This document shows, piece after piece, positions 51,969-61,900 of a stretch of 64,000 bases of DNA. Position 1 is the stretch's first letter. Each line of letters opens with the position of its first letter. The notes under the pieces were generated by a model. It was not told where the DNA came from, did not search any database, and saw nothing but the letters and a program-made list of their open reading frames with translations. Source of the stretch: Acidimicrobiales bacterium (GTDB taxonomy: Bacteria > Actinomycetota > Acidimicrobiia > Acidimicrobiales > Acidimicrobilacustridaceae); contig JALOLF010000002.1 in NCBI GenBank assembly GCA_025456085.1, forward strand, positions 45,741 to 109,740, read 5' to 3'. The position numbers and the translations under genes were made by a program.

Positions 51969-54290
51969 ATGCGCTTCGTCGCCCTGGGGCGGGCACTGGT
52001 CCGGTTGCGCTGGGTCGTGGTCGTGGCTGCAGCGGTGTTCTTCGTGGTCGCGGGCGTCATCGGCGCCGACGTCGCGACCAAGCTCTCGAGTGGCGGGTTC
52101 GAGGACCCGGGAGCGGAGTCGACCCGGGCCCGCCAGGTGCTCGACGAGCAGTTCGACGCCGGCGAACCCAACGTGGTCCTCCTGGTCCGGCCGCAGCAGG
52201 GAACGGTCGACGATCCGGCCGTGGCGGCCGCCGGCCTGGCCGTCACCGCCGAGCTGGCCGACGTCGAGGGCGTCACCGACGTCACCTCCTACTGGTCGCT
52301 CGGGTCCCCGCCGCCGCTGCGAGCCGACGACGCCTCGAGCGCCCTGGTGCTCGGTCGGGTCACCGGGACCGAGGACGAGGTGGACGAGCGGGTCGGGGCG
52401 ATCTCGGCGGCGTTCGACCGCGACGATGCGCTGGTGTCGGTGCAGGTGGGCGGTCAGCAGGAGGCCTTCCGTCAGATCGGCGAGCAGATCGAGAGCGACC
52501 TGAAGCTGGCCGAGCTGATCGCGTTCCCGCTCACCCTGTTGCTGCTCGTGTTCGTGTTCCGCAGCGTCGTGTCGGCCTCGTTGCCGCTGCTGGTGGGCGG
52601 CCTCGCCATCGTGGGCACCTTCCTGGTGCTCGAGGTGCTGGCCGGCGTCACGACGGTGTCGATCTTCGCGCTCAACCTCACCACGGCGCTGGGTCTCGGC
52701 CTGGCCATCGACTACAGCCTGCTCGTCGTGTCCCGCTACCGCGAGGAGCGCCAGGCCGGCAACGCCACGACCACCGCCGTGGTGCGCACGGTGGCCACGG
52801 CCGGTCGGTCGGTGCTGTTCAGCGGCCTCACCGTGGCTGCCTCCCTGGCCGCCCTGCTGGTGTTCCCGGTCGCGTTCCTGCGCAGCTTCGCCTACGCCGG
52901 CATCCCGGTGGTCGGCCTCGCCGTGCTCGGCGCGTTGGTCGTGCTGCCCGCGGTGCTGGCCCTGCTGGGGGATCGGGTCGACCGACTGGCCCTGCCCCGG
53001 CGTGCAGCCGATCCGGCTCCGGGCGACACCTTCTGGGCCCGCAACGCGCGACGGGTCATGCGTCGCCCCGGTCTGGTCGCCGCGGCGGCCGTGACGGTGC
53101 TGGTGGTGCTGGGACTGCCGTTCCTGCACGTGGCCTTCGGCCTCCCCGATGACCGGGTGCTGCCGCAGACCGCCAGCGTCCGTCAGGTGGGCGAGCACCT
53201 GCGTGACCACTACTCCAGCAACGACACCGGCGCCCTGGCCGTGGTGGCACCGGACGCGGAGCCGACCGACGCCGCCGCCATCGGGGCCTACGCCGCCACG
53301 CTGTCGACGATCGAGGGCGTGGCCCGCGTGGACGCCTCGACGGGTACCTACGTCGAGGGTGCGCAGGTGCTGGCCGGCGCCCCCTTCGCCGAGCGCTTCA
53401 CGAGCGCCTCCGGGGTCGGGACGTGGCTGTCCGTGGTGCCCGCCGTCGAGCCCATCTCCGCCGAGGGCGAGTCCCTGGTCACGACCATCCGCGACCTCGA
53501 CGCCCCCTTCGAGGTCCTCGTCGACGGGCAGTCGGCCGCCCTGGTCGATCTCAAGGACGGCATCTTCGAGCGCCTGCCCCTGGCCCTCGCGATCATCGCG
53601 GTGGCCACGTTCGTGCTGCTGTTCCTGTCCTTCGGCAGCGTGCTGGTGCCGGTCAAGGCCCTGGTGCTGAACCTGCTGAGCCTCTCGGCCACCTTCGGTG
53701 CCATGGTGTGGATCTTCCAGGACGGCAACCTGGCCGGGCCCCTCGACGTGACCGCCACGGGCCTGCTCGACACCACCACGCCCATCCTGATGTTCTGCAT
53801 CGCCTTCGGCCTGTCCATGGACTACGAGGTGTTCCTGCTCTCGCGCATCAAGGAGGAGTACGACCGCACCGGGGACAACACCGAGGCCGTGGCCGTCGGT
53901 CTCGGCCGCACCGGGCGCATCATCACGGCGGCCGCGGCGCTCATGTCGGTGGTCTTCCTGGCCTTCGCCACCTCGGGGGTGAGCTTCATCAAGCTCTTCG
54001 GCCTCGGCCTCACGCTCGCCGTGCTGATGGACGCCACCGTGGTGCGCGCCACCCTGGTGCCGGCCTTCATGCGCCTGGCCGGGCCCGCCAACTGGTGGGC
54101 ACCGGCGTGGATGCGCCGCATCTACGACCGGTTGGGTGTCGGGGAGGAGGCCGCGGAGCGGGCCATCCCCGACCTGCACGACGAGCCCGGGGGCGACGCC
54201 GCCCCGCACCGGGGTGCCCGGGGAGGTCGCGCTAGCGTGCAGCAGCGACCTGCAGCGTCCGCTGCGGAACCCGAACCGGTCACGGTGTGA
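51969..54290 (+). CDS. MMPL/RND family transporter
   Basis: A 773-aa efflux-type membrane protein with 12 predicted helices in two repeats, each with an extracytoplasmic loop domain (about 35-165 and 380-515). The proton-relay Asp-Tyr pairs are in LGLGLAIDYSLLVVSRYREE and IAFGLSMDYEVFLLSRIKEEYD. Related proteins export lipids or drugs. A disordered C-terminal tail follows LVPAFMRL. Preceded by a strong GGAGG and the palindromic operator; followed directly by its TetR regulator. Confidence 0.92.
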   Translation: MRFVALGRALVRLRWVVVVAAAVFFVVAGVIGADVATKLSSGGFEDPGAESTRARQVLDEQFDAGEPNVVLLVRPQQGTVDDPAVAAAGLAVTAELADVEGVTDVTSYWSLGSPPPLRADDASSALVLGRVTGTEDEVDERVGAISAAFDRDDALVSVQVGGQQEAFRQIGEQIESDLKLAELIAFPLTLLLLVFVFRSVVSASLPLLVGGLAIVGTFLVLEVLAGVTTVSIFALNLTTALGLGLAIDYSLLVVSRYREERQAGNATTTAVVRTVATAGRSVLFSGLTVAASLAALLVFPVAFLRSFAYAGIPVVGLAVLGALVVLPAVLALLGDRVDRLALPRRAADPAPGDTFWARNARRVMRRPGLVAAAAVTVLVVLGLPFLHVAFGLPDDRVLPQTASVRQVGEHLRDHYSSNDTGALAVVAPDAEPTDAAAIGAYAATLSTIEGVARVDASTGTYVEGAQVLAGAPFAERFTSASGVGTWLSVVPAVEPISAEGESLVTTIRDLDAPFEVLVDGQSAALVDLKDGIFERLPLALAIIAVATFVLLFLSFGSVLVPVKALVLNLLSLSATFGAMVWIFQDGNLAGPLDVTATGLLDTTTPILMFCIAFGLSMDYEVFLLSRIKEEYDRTGDNTEAVAVGLGRTGRIITAAAALMSVVFLAFATSGVSFIKLFGLGLTLAVLMDATVVRATLVPAFMRLAGPANWWAPAWMRRIYDRLGVGEEAAERAIPDLHDEPGGDAAPHRGARGGRASVQQRPAASAAEPEPVTV

Positions 54291-54305
54291 GCCAGGAGGA
54301 CCACG

Positions 54306-55028
54306 ATCGCACGATCGGCCCCCAACACCACCGACGCCCGTCGGCGTGCCGCTCCACCGGCGGCGCGCCGGCCGCGCGCCAAGCGGGGTGAGGGCGCCCA
54401 GCTGCGCGACGAGATCCTCGACGCCACCGAGGAGCTGCTCGAGGAGCTGGGCGACGAGTCGCGCATCTCGGTGCGGATGGTCGCCGAGCGCATCGGTCGG
54501 ACGTCGCCGTCGATCTACCTGCACTTCCCCGACAAGTCCTCGCTCATGTGGGCGGTGTGCGCCCGCCAGTACGGCACCCACGACGAGGCCATGGCCCGGG
54601 CGGTGGAGGGGGTCGCCGATCCGCTCGAACGTCTCCGCGGCATGGGCCGGGCCTACGTGCAGTTCGCGCTCGACCATCCCGAGGAGTTCCGGATCCTGTT
54701 CATGACCGACCGGTCGCGCCTCGGGGGCGTCCGCCAGGTCGGGGACTTCGAGGGCACGCCGGGGTTCGACCTGCTCACCGGGGCCATCCGGGAGCTGGTG
54801 GCCCTGGGTCACGTGGAGACCGCCGACCCCTTCCGGCTCGCGCTGGACGTGTGGGCCGCCGTCCACGGCGTCGCCACCATCCTCGTGGCCCAGCCGACGC
54901 TCGACTGGCCCGAGCCCGTGACCTGGGTGGAGCGCGTGATGAACCAGACGTTGTACGGGTTGCTGAACCCGGCCGGTCGTGCCGCACACCCGCCGGTCGG
55001 GAGCGCGGCCGACGGTTCCGGACGCTGA
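54306..55028 (+). CDS. TetR-family transcriptional regulator with no canonical start codon
   Basis: The HTH (LRDEILDATEELLEEL...ISVRMVAERIGRTSPSIYLHFPDKSSLM) and C-terminal ligand domain are complete, but the frame, open from 54291, has no ATG, GTG or TTG before 54471, inside the HTH. A perfect AGGAGGA at 54294-54300 is placed ideally for ATC at 54306; ACG at 54303 is the other option. A GTG at 54287 overlapping the MMPL stop opens a different frame that closes at 54391, so a one-base frameshift or sequencing error is an alternative. I annotate from the ATC (240 aa). Likely represses the MMPL gene through the palindrome at 51931. Confidence 0.8.
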   Translation: MARSAPNTTDARRRAAPPAARRPRAKRGEGAQLRDEILDATEELLEELGDESRISVRMVAERIGRTSPSIYLHFPDKSSLMWAVCARQYGTHDEAMARAVEGVADPLERLRGMGRAYVQFALDHPEEFRILFMTDRSRLGGVRQVGDFEGTPGFDLLTGAIRELVALGHVETADPFRLALDVWAAVHGVATILVAQPTLDWPEPVTWVERVMNQTLYGLLNPAGRAAHPPVGSAADGSGR

Positions 55029-55031
55029 GCG

Positions 55032-55469
55032 GTGCGGGGCCTCGTGCAGCGCGTCTCGCAGGCCTGCGTGCGCGTCGACGGCGAGGTGGTGGGTGGGATC
55101 GGTGCGGGGGTGTGCGTGCTCGTCGGCGCGACCCACACCGACGACGAGGCGACGGCCCGCAAGCTGGCGGACCGCGTCTGGGGGTTGCGGATCATGCCCG
55201 ACGGCGACGGCGTGATGAACGTGTCCGTGGCCGACTCGACCCGGGCGGTGCTGGTCGTGAGCCAGTTCACCCTCTACGGCGACACCCGCAAGGGGCGTCG
55301 GCCGTCGTGGATCGACGCCGCCCGCCCCGAGCAGGCCGAGCCCCTCGTCGAGGTCGTGGTGGACGAGCTGCGCCGCCGGGGCGCGACCGTCGCCACCGGC
55401 CGCTTCGGCGCCGACATGCAGGTCGAGCTGGTGAACGACGGCCCGGTGACGCTCCTGCTCGAGGTCTGA
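55032..55469 (+). CDS. dtd: D-aminoacyl-tRNA deacylase (Dtd)
   Basis: A 145-aa proofreading enzyme that removes D-amino acids (and glycine) from mischarged tRNA, in the cytosol as a dimer. It starts MRGLVQRVSQACVRVDGE and has both signature motifs: SQFTLYGDTRKGRRPSW (SQFTL type) and the NDGPVTLLLEV ending (NxGPxT). GTG start at 55032, three bases past the TetR stop, so likely in the same transcript. Confidence 0.94.
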   Translation: MRGLVQRVSQACVRVDGEVVGGIGAGVCVLVGATHTDDEATARKLADRVWGLRIMPDGDGVMNVSVADSTRAVLVVSQFTLYGDTRKGRRPSWIDAARPEQAEPLVEVVVDELRRRGATVATGRFGADMQVELVNDGPVTLLLEV

Positions 55470-55525
55470 CACCGCTCGTCCGACCCGTGCCGGATCGGGC
55501 GCCGGCCCCGCCCGAAATCGGCCGA

Positions 55526-57085
55526 TCAGACGCCGGAGACCGACCTCGGCGGACCCGATCTCGGTGGCGGTGTGGTCGTCGCCGTCGTCGGCGGCGGCGT
55601 CGTCGACGCGGTCGTCGTGCCTTCGTCGGCGACGGCCACGCGGTCACCGGCCCGGCGCTGCAGGAACCAGGCGCCCGCGATGGCCGCCAGGGACAGGGCG
55701 ATGAGGGGGAAGGGGCCGACCATCGTCGCCACGGTGTCACCACGGCGCTCCTGGATCGTGCCCTGGATGACCCGTTGCTCGCTGATGCGACTCCGCTCCA
55801 CCACCTCGCCCTCGGGGGTGACCAGGGCGCTGAACCCGGTGGGCGCGGCCTGCAGCACCCAGCGGCCGGTCTCCACGGCGCGCAGCTTCGACGAGGCCAC
55901 CTGCTGGGTCTGCACCTGGGTGAGCCAGTACGACGAGCCGTTCGTCGGGTTGAGCAGCACGGACCCGCCGTTGCCGATGGCGTCGCGGGCCCGGTTGGCG
56001 AAGAACACCTCCCAGGAGATGACCACACCCAGCTCGCCGACCGGGGTGTCGACCACTGCGGGACCCGTGCCCGGCCGGGCGTCCCTGCGGGGGATGCCGC
56101 TGTCCCCGGCCACTGCCTCGATCAGCGGGCGGAGGGGGACGAACTCGCCGAAGGGGACGGTGCGCACCTTGTCGTAGCGGTCCACGAGGGTCCCGTCGGG
56201 TGCGTAGACGACCGACGCGTTCAGGAACTCGTCGTCGCTGATGCCCTCGGTCACGCCCGCGACGACCGTGGCGTCGAGGCGTCTGGCCAGGTCCTGGAGC
56301 TCCTCGTGCTCGTCGTTGTCGACCAGCTCGCCCTCCACGCTCACCACGTTCTCCGGCCACACCACGAGATCCACCGGGCCCTCGATGAGCTCCGACGCGG
56401 CGAGGTGGCGTTCGAACACCTCGCGCTCGTCGGTGTCCTCGGCCCGGGTGCGTTGCTCGCCGCCGCCCTGCACGAGGGCCACCCGCAGCTCGCCGTCCGG
56501 CTCCCCTCGGGGGGCGATGCCGCTGCCCGCCAGCACCACGGCGAGTGCCGCGACGCATGCCAGCGCCGGTCGCCACGCCCGCTCCCAGGCCGCCGAGAGC
56601 GCCACGCCACCCACCACCACGAGTGCCACCACCAGCAGCGGGCCGGCCAGGCGGGCGGCGTCGAGCAGGGGCGTGTCGACCTGGGTCATGGCCAGGTTCG
56701 AGAGCGGCACGCCGCCGAAGGGGAAGCTCCACTTCGCCAGCTCGGCCAGCACCACCGCTCCCGGCAGCGCCAGCCACCGGGCACGACCCGGCGGCACGGC
56801 CGCCGCGGCCAGACCGAAGTAGGCGGAGTAGGCGGCGACCGCCACCAGGTAGCCCGGTGCGGTCAGATCCCACATCCACAGCATGGAGGGCAGGAACCAG
56901 GCCACCCCCACGAACCACGTGCGGGTGAAGCGCTCGCGGGCCGAGGCGCCGGCGAGGAGGCGGTCCCACTGCGCGACGCCCAGGAAGGCCAGCGGCCACC
57001 ACCCCCAGGGAGGCAGTGCGGCGGCGATGCAGGCTCCGGCCAACAGGCCGCGGCCGGCGATCAGGAGGCGTGGTCGCCAGGGCAT
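55526..57085 (-). CDS. lnt: Apolipoprotein N-acyltransferase (Lnt) with Ser at the nucleophile position
   Basis: A 519-aa membrane enzyme that N-acylates lipoproteins at the outer face. Six N-terminal helices precede a carbon-nitrogen hydrolase domain: E245 in VVWPENVVS, K306 in YDKVRTVPFGE, then GVVISWEVFF where the catalytic Cys of the E-K-C triad would be; here S357 (codon TCC). A C-terminal helix (PFPLIALSLAAIAGAWFL) and Thr/Pro-rich tail follow. All other features support Lnt. Whether it is catalytic, or a clade variant or pseudoenzyme, is open. Confidence 0.82.
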   Translation of the reverse strand: MPWRPRLLIAGRGLLAGACIAAALPPWGWWPLAFLGVAQWDRLLAGASARERFTRTWFVGVAWFLPSMLWMWDLTAPGYLVAVAAYSAYFGLAAAAVPPGRARWLALPGAVVLAELAKWSFPFGGVPLSNLAMTQVDTPLLDAARLAGPLLVVALVVVGGVALSAAWERAWRPALACVAALAVVLAGSGIAPRGEPDGELRVALVQGGGEQRTRAEDTDEREVFERHLAASELIEGPVDLVVWPENVVSVEGELVDNDEHEELQDLARRLDATVVAGVTEGISDDEFLNASVVYAPDGTLVDRYDKVRTVPFGEFVPLRPLIEAVAGDSGIPRRDARPGTGPAVVDTPVGELGVVISWEVFFANRARDAIGNGGSVLLNPTNGSSYWLTQVQTQQVASSKLRAVETGRWVLQAAPTGFSALVTPEGEVVERSRISEQRVIQGTIQERRGDTVATMVGPFPLIALSLAAIAGAWFLQRRAGDRVAVADEGTTTASTTPPPTTATTTPPPRSGPPRSVSGV

Positions 57086-57153
57086 GAGTTGCTCATGATC
57101 CCCCGACGTTGCGTTCCGGGCCAGTCACCCCCTGCTCTCCCGCACGCAGCTTC

Positions 57154-57159
57154 TAAGGT
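57154..57159 (+). promoter_or_regulatory. -10 element of the SDR gene at 57167
   Basis: TAAGGT lies seven bases before the ATG. Confidence 0.4.
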
Positions 57160-57166
57160 GCCGGGC

Positions 57167-58012
57167 ATGGCAGGTGAGCCCACGATCCCCCCGCTCGACA
57201 TCTTCGCCCCGGAGCTCTTCGCCGGCCGCGCCGCCCTCGTCACCGGTGCCGGCACCGGCATCGGCCGGCAGGCGGCCCTGGGTTTCGCACGCTACGGCGC
57301 CGACGTGGTGGTGGCCGGACGCACGGTGGAGACCCTCGACGCTGTCGCCGGCGAGATCCATGCGCTGGGGAGACGCTGCCTGGTGGTGCCGACCAACATC
57401 CGTGACACGAGCCAGGTCGATGCCCTGCGCGACCGGGTGGAGGAGTGGGGTGGCGTCGACTTCCTCGTGAACAACGCCGGCGGGCAGTTCCCGGCGCTGC
57501 CCAGCGAGATCAGCGACAACGGGTGGCGGGCGGTGATCGACCTCAACCTGAACGGCACCTGGAACGTCACCAACCGCTTCATGCAGGCGATGTGCGACCG
57601 GGGCTACGGCTCCATCGTGAACGTGGTGCACGTGTTCTCCTTCGAGCGCGGCGCGCCCCCCTTCGTGCACTCGGGAGCGGCCCGGGCCGGGGTGGTGAGC
57701 ATGACGCGCACCCTGGCGCCCTACCTCGGGTACCACGGGGTGACCGTGAACGCCTTCGCCCCCGGCACCATCGGGACCGCGGGCATGCAGGACAACGAAG
57801 CCGGCAAGCTGGGCTACACCGAGGAGGGCTTCGCCGCCCAGTTCGAGCGGATGGGGCCCATGCGGCGCATGGGCCGTGCCGACGAGATGGCGGCCATCAT
57901 CCTGTTCCTGTGCTCGCCGGCTGCCCGCTTCATCAACGGGGCGTCGCTGGTGGCCGACGGGGGCGAGCTGCGCACCAACTGGCTGGACTTCTTCGAGCGC
58001 GGCCGGCTCTGA
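57167..58012 (+). CDS. SDR of the 2-enoyl-/2,4-dienoyl-CoA reductase type
   Basis: A 281-aa SDR with TGAGTGIGRQAALGFA, FLVNNAGGQFPA and VVHVFSF, but the usual Tyr-x-x-x-Lys is replaced by PFVHSGAARAGVVSMTRTLA. The HSGAARAG pattern is shared with peroxisomal trans-2-enoyl-CoA reductases (PECR) and dienoyl-CoA reductases, which act on fatty acyl-CoA with NADPH, so this is a family trait and not a lesion. A C-terminal INGASLVADGG motif is typical. Probably fatty-acid metabolism. Confidence 0.8.
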   Translation: MAGEPTIPPLDIFAPELFAGRAALVTGAGTGIGRQAALGFARYGADVVVAGRTVETLDAVAGEIHALGRRCLVVPTNIRDTSQVDALRDRVEEWGGVDFLVNNAGGQFPALPSEISDNGWRAVIDLNLNGTWNVTNRFMQAMCDRGYGSIVNVVHVFSFERGAPPFVHSGAARAGVVSMTRTLAPYLGYHGVTVNAFAPGTIGTAGMQDNEAGKLGYTEEGFAAQFERMGPMRRMGRADEMAAIILFLCSPAARFINGASLVADGGELRTNWLDFFERGRL

Positions 58013-58039
58013 GCGTCACCGGGCCGCCGGTTCCTGCGC

Positions 58040-58879
58040 TCAGCTCGCGGTCTGCCCGAACGGATCTCCGAGGCCGTTCGCCGGGGCCTCGCCCTCGGGG
58101 TAGCCCCGCACCACGAGCGTGTCGTCGGTGGGGCGCAGGCCCACGTCGAGCGGCGGGAGCGCGGCCTCGTCGTCGACCGGTCGTCCCCGCTCGTCGAGGA
58201 GCCGCAGCTTGGCGACGATGCGTTGACTCGCCGAGCCCTTCGGATGGCAGGCGAAGAGCGTGGCCGTGTGTGCCGCCGACTGCGAGGCGACACCGACGTT
58301 CTCGGCCGGGACGACGATCACGCCCCGGACCTCGTACACCCAGCGCTGCATCCCGGTCGTGTCCGTGAACACCACCTGGTCGCCCGCCACCAGCTCGTCG
58401 AGGCGGTTGAAGGGCTTCGAGTACGTGGTGCGGTGCCCCGCGACGACCATGTTCCCGAACTCGCCGGGTAGGGGTGTGCCGGGCCAGTGCCCGGGACCGC
58501 GGTTGATGGCCGTGAGCGTGATGCCCTCCTGGAGGGGCTCGTCGACCCCGAGGGCGGGGATGGCGATGCGTCCCAGCACGATCTCGGGTGTCGGCGCGTA
58601 GGGATCCGCCGGGAGCGGCTCGGGGAGGGGCAGCGAGGGCGCTGCCGTCGACGAGGTGGTGGTGACCACGGTGCTGGGCGGGCTCGGAGCCGGGACCATG
58701 GCGGCCGCAGCGCCGGCGCGGGCCCCGGTCGTGTCGACGACCCCGCCGCCGCGGGCGCTGCCCACCGCCACCAGCGCCAGCGCGGCCAGCGCCGCGGCGG
58801 CGAGCTGGGGTCGCAGGTCGCGCAGGGCGCGCCGACGTGCGCCGGAGCGGTCACCGTCGGTCGCGACGAGGTCATCCAC
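58040..58879 (-). CDS. Class E sortase
   Basis: A 279-aa membrane-anchored transpeptidase that attaches proteins to the cell wall. A cytoplasmic N-terminus and one helix (about 24-45) precede a Ser/Thr/Pro-rich linker. The sortase domain runs from EIVLGRIAIPALGVDEPLQEG, with His149 in MVVAGHRTTYSKPF, Cys211 in TLFACHPKGSAS and Arg220 in QRIVAKL. The TLFAC variant of the usual TLTTC fits class E. GTG start at 58879. Substrate sorting signals were not seen nearby. Confidence 0.88.
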   Translation of the reverse strand: MDDLVATDGDRSGARRRALRDLRPQLAAAALAALALVAVGSARGGGVVDTTGARAGAAAAMVPAPSPPSTVVTTTSSTAAPSLPLPEPLPADPYAPTPEIVLGRIAIPALGVDEPLQEGITLTAINRGPGHWPGTPLPGEFGNMVVAGHRTTYSKPFNRLDELVAGDQVVFTDTTGMQRWVYEVRGVIVVPAENVGVASQSAAHTATLFACHPKGSASQRIVAKLRLLDERGRPVDDEAALPPLDVGLRPTDDTLVVRGYPEGEAPANGLGDPFGQTAS

Positions 58880-58919
58880 CGATGACCGTTGTAGCGCAGT
58901 GGCGGTCGGGATGCACCCG

Positions 58920-58925
58920 TATGCT
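58920..58925 (+). promoter_or_regulatory. -10 element of leaderless promoter for the cyclase/AAA regulator
   Basis: TATGCT, six bases, ATG at 58932. Confidence 0.5.
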
Positions 58926-58931
58926 CGGGTC

Positions 58932-61900
58932 ATGATCTGCAGGTCGTGCGGTGCCTCCAACACGACCGGCGCCCGGTTCTGCAGCTCCTGTGGCCATCCG
59001 GTCGTGGCCCGCACCGACGAGCGGCGGGTGGCCACGGTGCTCTTCGCCGACCTCGTGGGCTTCACCACCCTGGCCGAGTCACGGGATCCCGAGCAGGTCA
59101 AGAACCTCGTGGACCGCTGCTTCCAGCGTCTGGCCCGCGACGTCAAGGACTTCGGCGGACTGGTGGACAAGATCGTCGGCGACGCGCTGGTGGCCCTGTT
59201 CGGTGCTCCCGTCGCGCACGAGGACGACGCCGAGCGCGCCGTGCGCGCCGCCCTGCGCATGCAGCAGACCGTGGCCGCGTACGCCGCCGAGGCCGGAGCC
59301 GGCCTGCAGCTGCGCATCGGGGTCAACACCGGCGAGGTGCTGTTCGGCGCCCTGCGCGCCGGTGGCGACCTCACCGCCATGGGAGACGTGGTCAACACCG
59401 CGCAACGACTCCAGGCCGGGGCCGTGCCGGGCGCGGTGGTCGTCGGTCGATCGACCTACAACGCCACCCGGGACGCCATCGGCTACGAGTCGCTCGGGTC
59501 CATGCGGGCCAAGGGCCGGGAGGAGCCGGTCGACGCCTGGCGAGCCCTCGCCGCCCTGCAGCCCCCCGGCGCTCGGCCCCGTCGGCCGCAGACCCCGTTC
59601 GTGGGTCGTCTCCCCGAGCTGGCCGCGCTCAGCCACGCCGTCGACGTCGCGTTCGAGCGCGGTCGTGCGCTGGCGGTGCTGCTGGTGGGCGACGCCGGGG
59701 TGGGCAAGTCCCGCCTCGCCGAGGAGGTGGCGGCCCGGGCCCGGGAGGTGCACCACGCCGTCGTGCCCGAGGGCCGTTGCGTTCCCTACGGCGAGGCCAA
59801 CGTCTGGTGGCCGGTGGCCGAGGTGCTGCGCCAGGTGTGCGACATCGCGTCGGACGCCCCGCTGCCCCGGGCGGAGATCGCCAGCCGCGCCGCGGTGGCG
59901 GCGGCGCTGGGCCTGCAGCCGGACGAGCACGAGGTGGGCCGGATCGCCGAGGGCCTGCTGTTCCTGATGGGCTACGAGGTGCCGCTCCGTGAGATCGACC
60001 CGCAACGCGCACGCGAAGAAGCCGTGCGCAGCGTCCTCACCTTCCTCGACCACGCCTCGCGTCGCCGTCCGGTCGTCATCGTGGTGTCCGACCTCCACTG
60101 GGCCGACCAACCGGTGCTGGATCTCGCGGAGGCGGTGCTCGATCGCCTGTCGCGCAACCGGATCGTGCTGCTCGCCACCGCTCGCCAGGAGCTGCGTGAA
60201 CGGTGGCGGCTCCCCGCCGGTCGCCACAACGCCGTCGAGCTGCACGTGGATCCGCTCGACCGCGACGCCGCCGGACGGTTGCTGGGATCGCTGCTCTCCC
60301 CCGACGCCGACGACGGCCTGCGCGAGGCGCTGCTCGATCGCAGCGGCGGCAACCCGTTCTTCCTGGAGGAGCTCGTGGCGCTGCTCGCCGGCTCCGACCG
60401 GGACACGGTCCGGGCGGTGGCTCCCGAAGGCTCCTTGTCGGGGCTGCCGGACACGCTGCGCGGACTGGTGCTGGCCCGGCTCGACTCCCTCGACCGCGAC
60501 GAGCGAATCGTGGTGGAGGACGCCTCGGTGTGGGGACGCAGCGGCCCGGTGGAGGCCCTCGAGCGCATGGCGGTGGCGATGCACGGTCTGGGCGAGGTGT
60601 CGCCGGCCATCGAGCGGCTCGCCACGAGGGAGCTCCTGGTCCTGCACGACACCCGCTGGTCGTTCCACAGCGATCTCATCCGCGAGGTCGCCTACGGCAC
60701 CCTGACCAAGTCGGACCGGGCCCGCCGCCATGCGGGGATCGCGCAGTACCTGGAAGGCGCACAGCCGCTGCGCCACGACGCGCCCGACCGGTTGGTGGAC
60801 GTGGTCGCCCACCACTACGGGGCGGCGGCCGAGCTGGTGGCCGACCTCGGGGGTGTCGACGGGCTGGCAGCCGAAGGCCTCACCGAGCGGGCGCTGGACT
60901 GGCTGGAGGAGGCGGCGCGTCGAGCGGAGGTGGCGCAGATGGCGGCCGTCGCGGCGCGGCTGCACGCCCAGGCCCTGCGTCTGCTGGGCGAGCGCGATCC
61001 GGGCCGGCGGGTGCGCCTGCTGCTCGGACGTGCCTCCGCACAGGCCGAGTTGCGCCGCACCGACGAGGCCCGAGCCGACCTGCTCGCCGCTCGTGCCCTG
61101 GCCACGGCCCTCGGCGACGACGCCGCCGCGGCCCGGTCTCGCCTCGTGCAGGGCGAGCTCGAACAACGTCGGGGTGACTACGCAGGTGCGATCGAGACGC
61201 TCGCCGTGGCGGTGGGGGAGTTCCGCGCCCTCGGCGATGCCGCCGGAGTGGCCGACGCCCTGCGGGCCATGGGGATGGCCCAGATCTTCCTCGAGCGCTA
61301 CGAGGAGGCCGAGGCGTCGATCCGGTCCGCACTCGCGGCGTCGCGGGGTCGGGGCGATCGCCGCGGCGAGGCGTGGGCGTTGCAGAACCTGGCCTGGATC
61401 TCCTACATCCAGGGTCGGGTGGCGGAGGCCGAGCGACGTCTCGAGACGGCGGCGTCGACCTTCGAGGAGCTCGGGGACCGTGGCGGGCTCATGTGGGCGA
61501 TCGGCCTCCTGGCCTTCGTGCGGTACCACCAGGGCCGCTTCGAGGACGCGGAGCGGCTCGGCGACGAGGTGCTCGTCGAGGCCCGCCAGCGGGGCGATCG
61601 GTGGGGCGAGGGCATGATGCACCTGCTGCTCGCGGGCGTCCGGTTGTGGACGGGTAGAGCCGCCCAGGCCGTCCGGGCCGCGGAGGAGGGCCGAGCCGCG
61701 TTCCACCACATCGGCGACGTGTTCGGCGACCAGCAGGCCATCGCCAGCCTCGGTCGAGCGCTCGTCACCGCGGGGCGGGTCCAGGAGGGTTTCGACGTGC
61801 TGCGGGAGGGCCTCGATCGGCTCGTCGCCGGGGGCCACCAGGCACCCATGCTGGCCCGCCACGGTCTGGCCGGCGCCGCGGTGCAGGTGGGCGACCCCGC

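Noticed and set aside
57167..58012. SDR with a broken active site (missing Tyr-x-x-x-Lys)
   Set aside because: The HSGAARAG pattern is normal for the enoyl-/dienoyl-CoA reductase branch of the superfamily.
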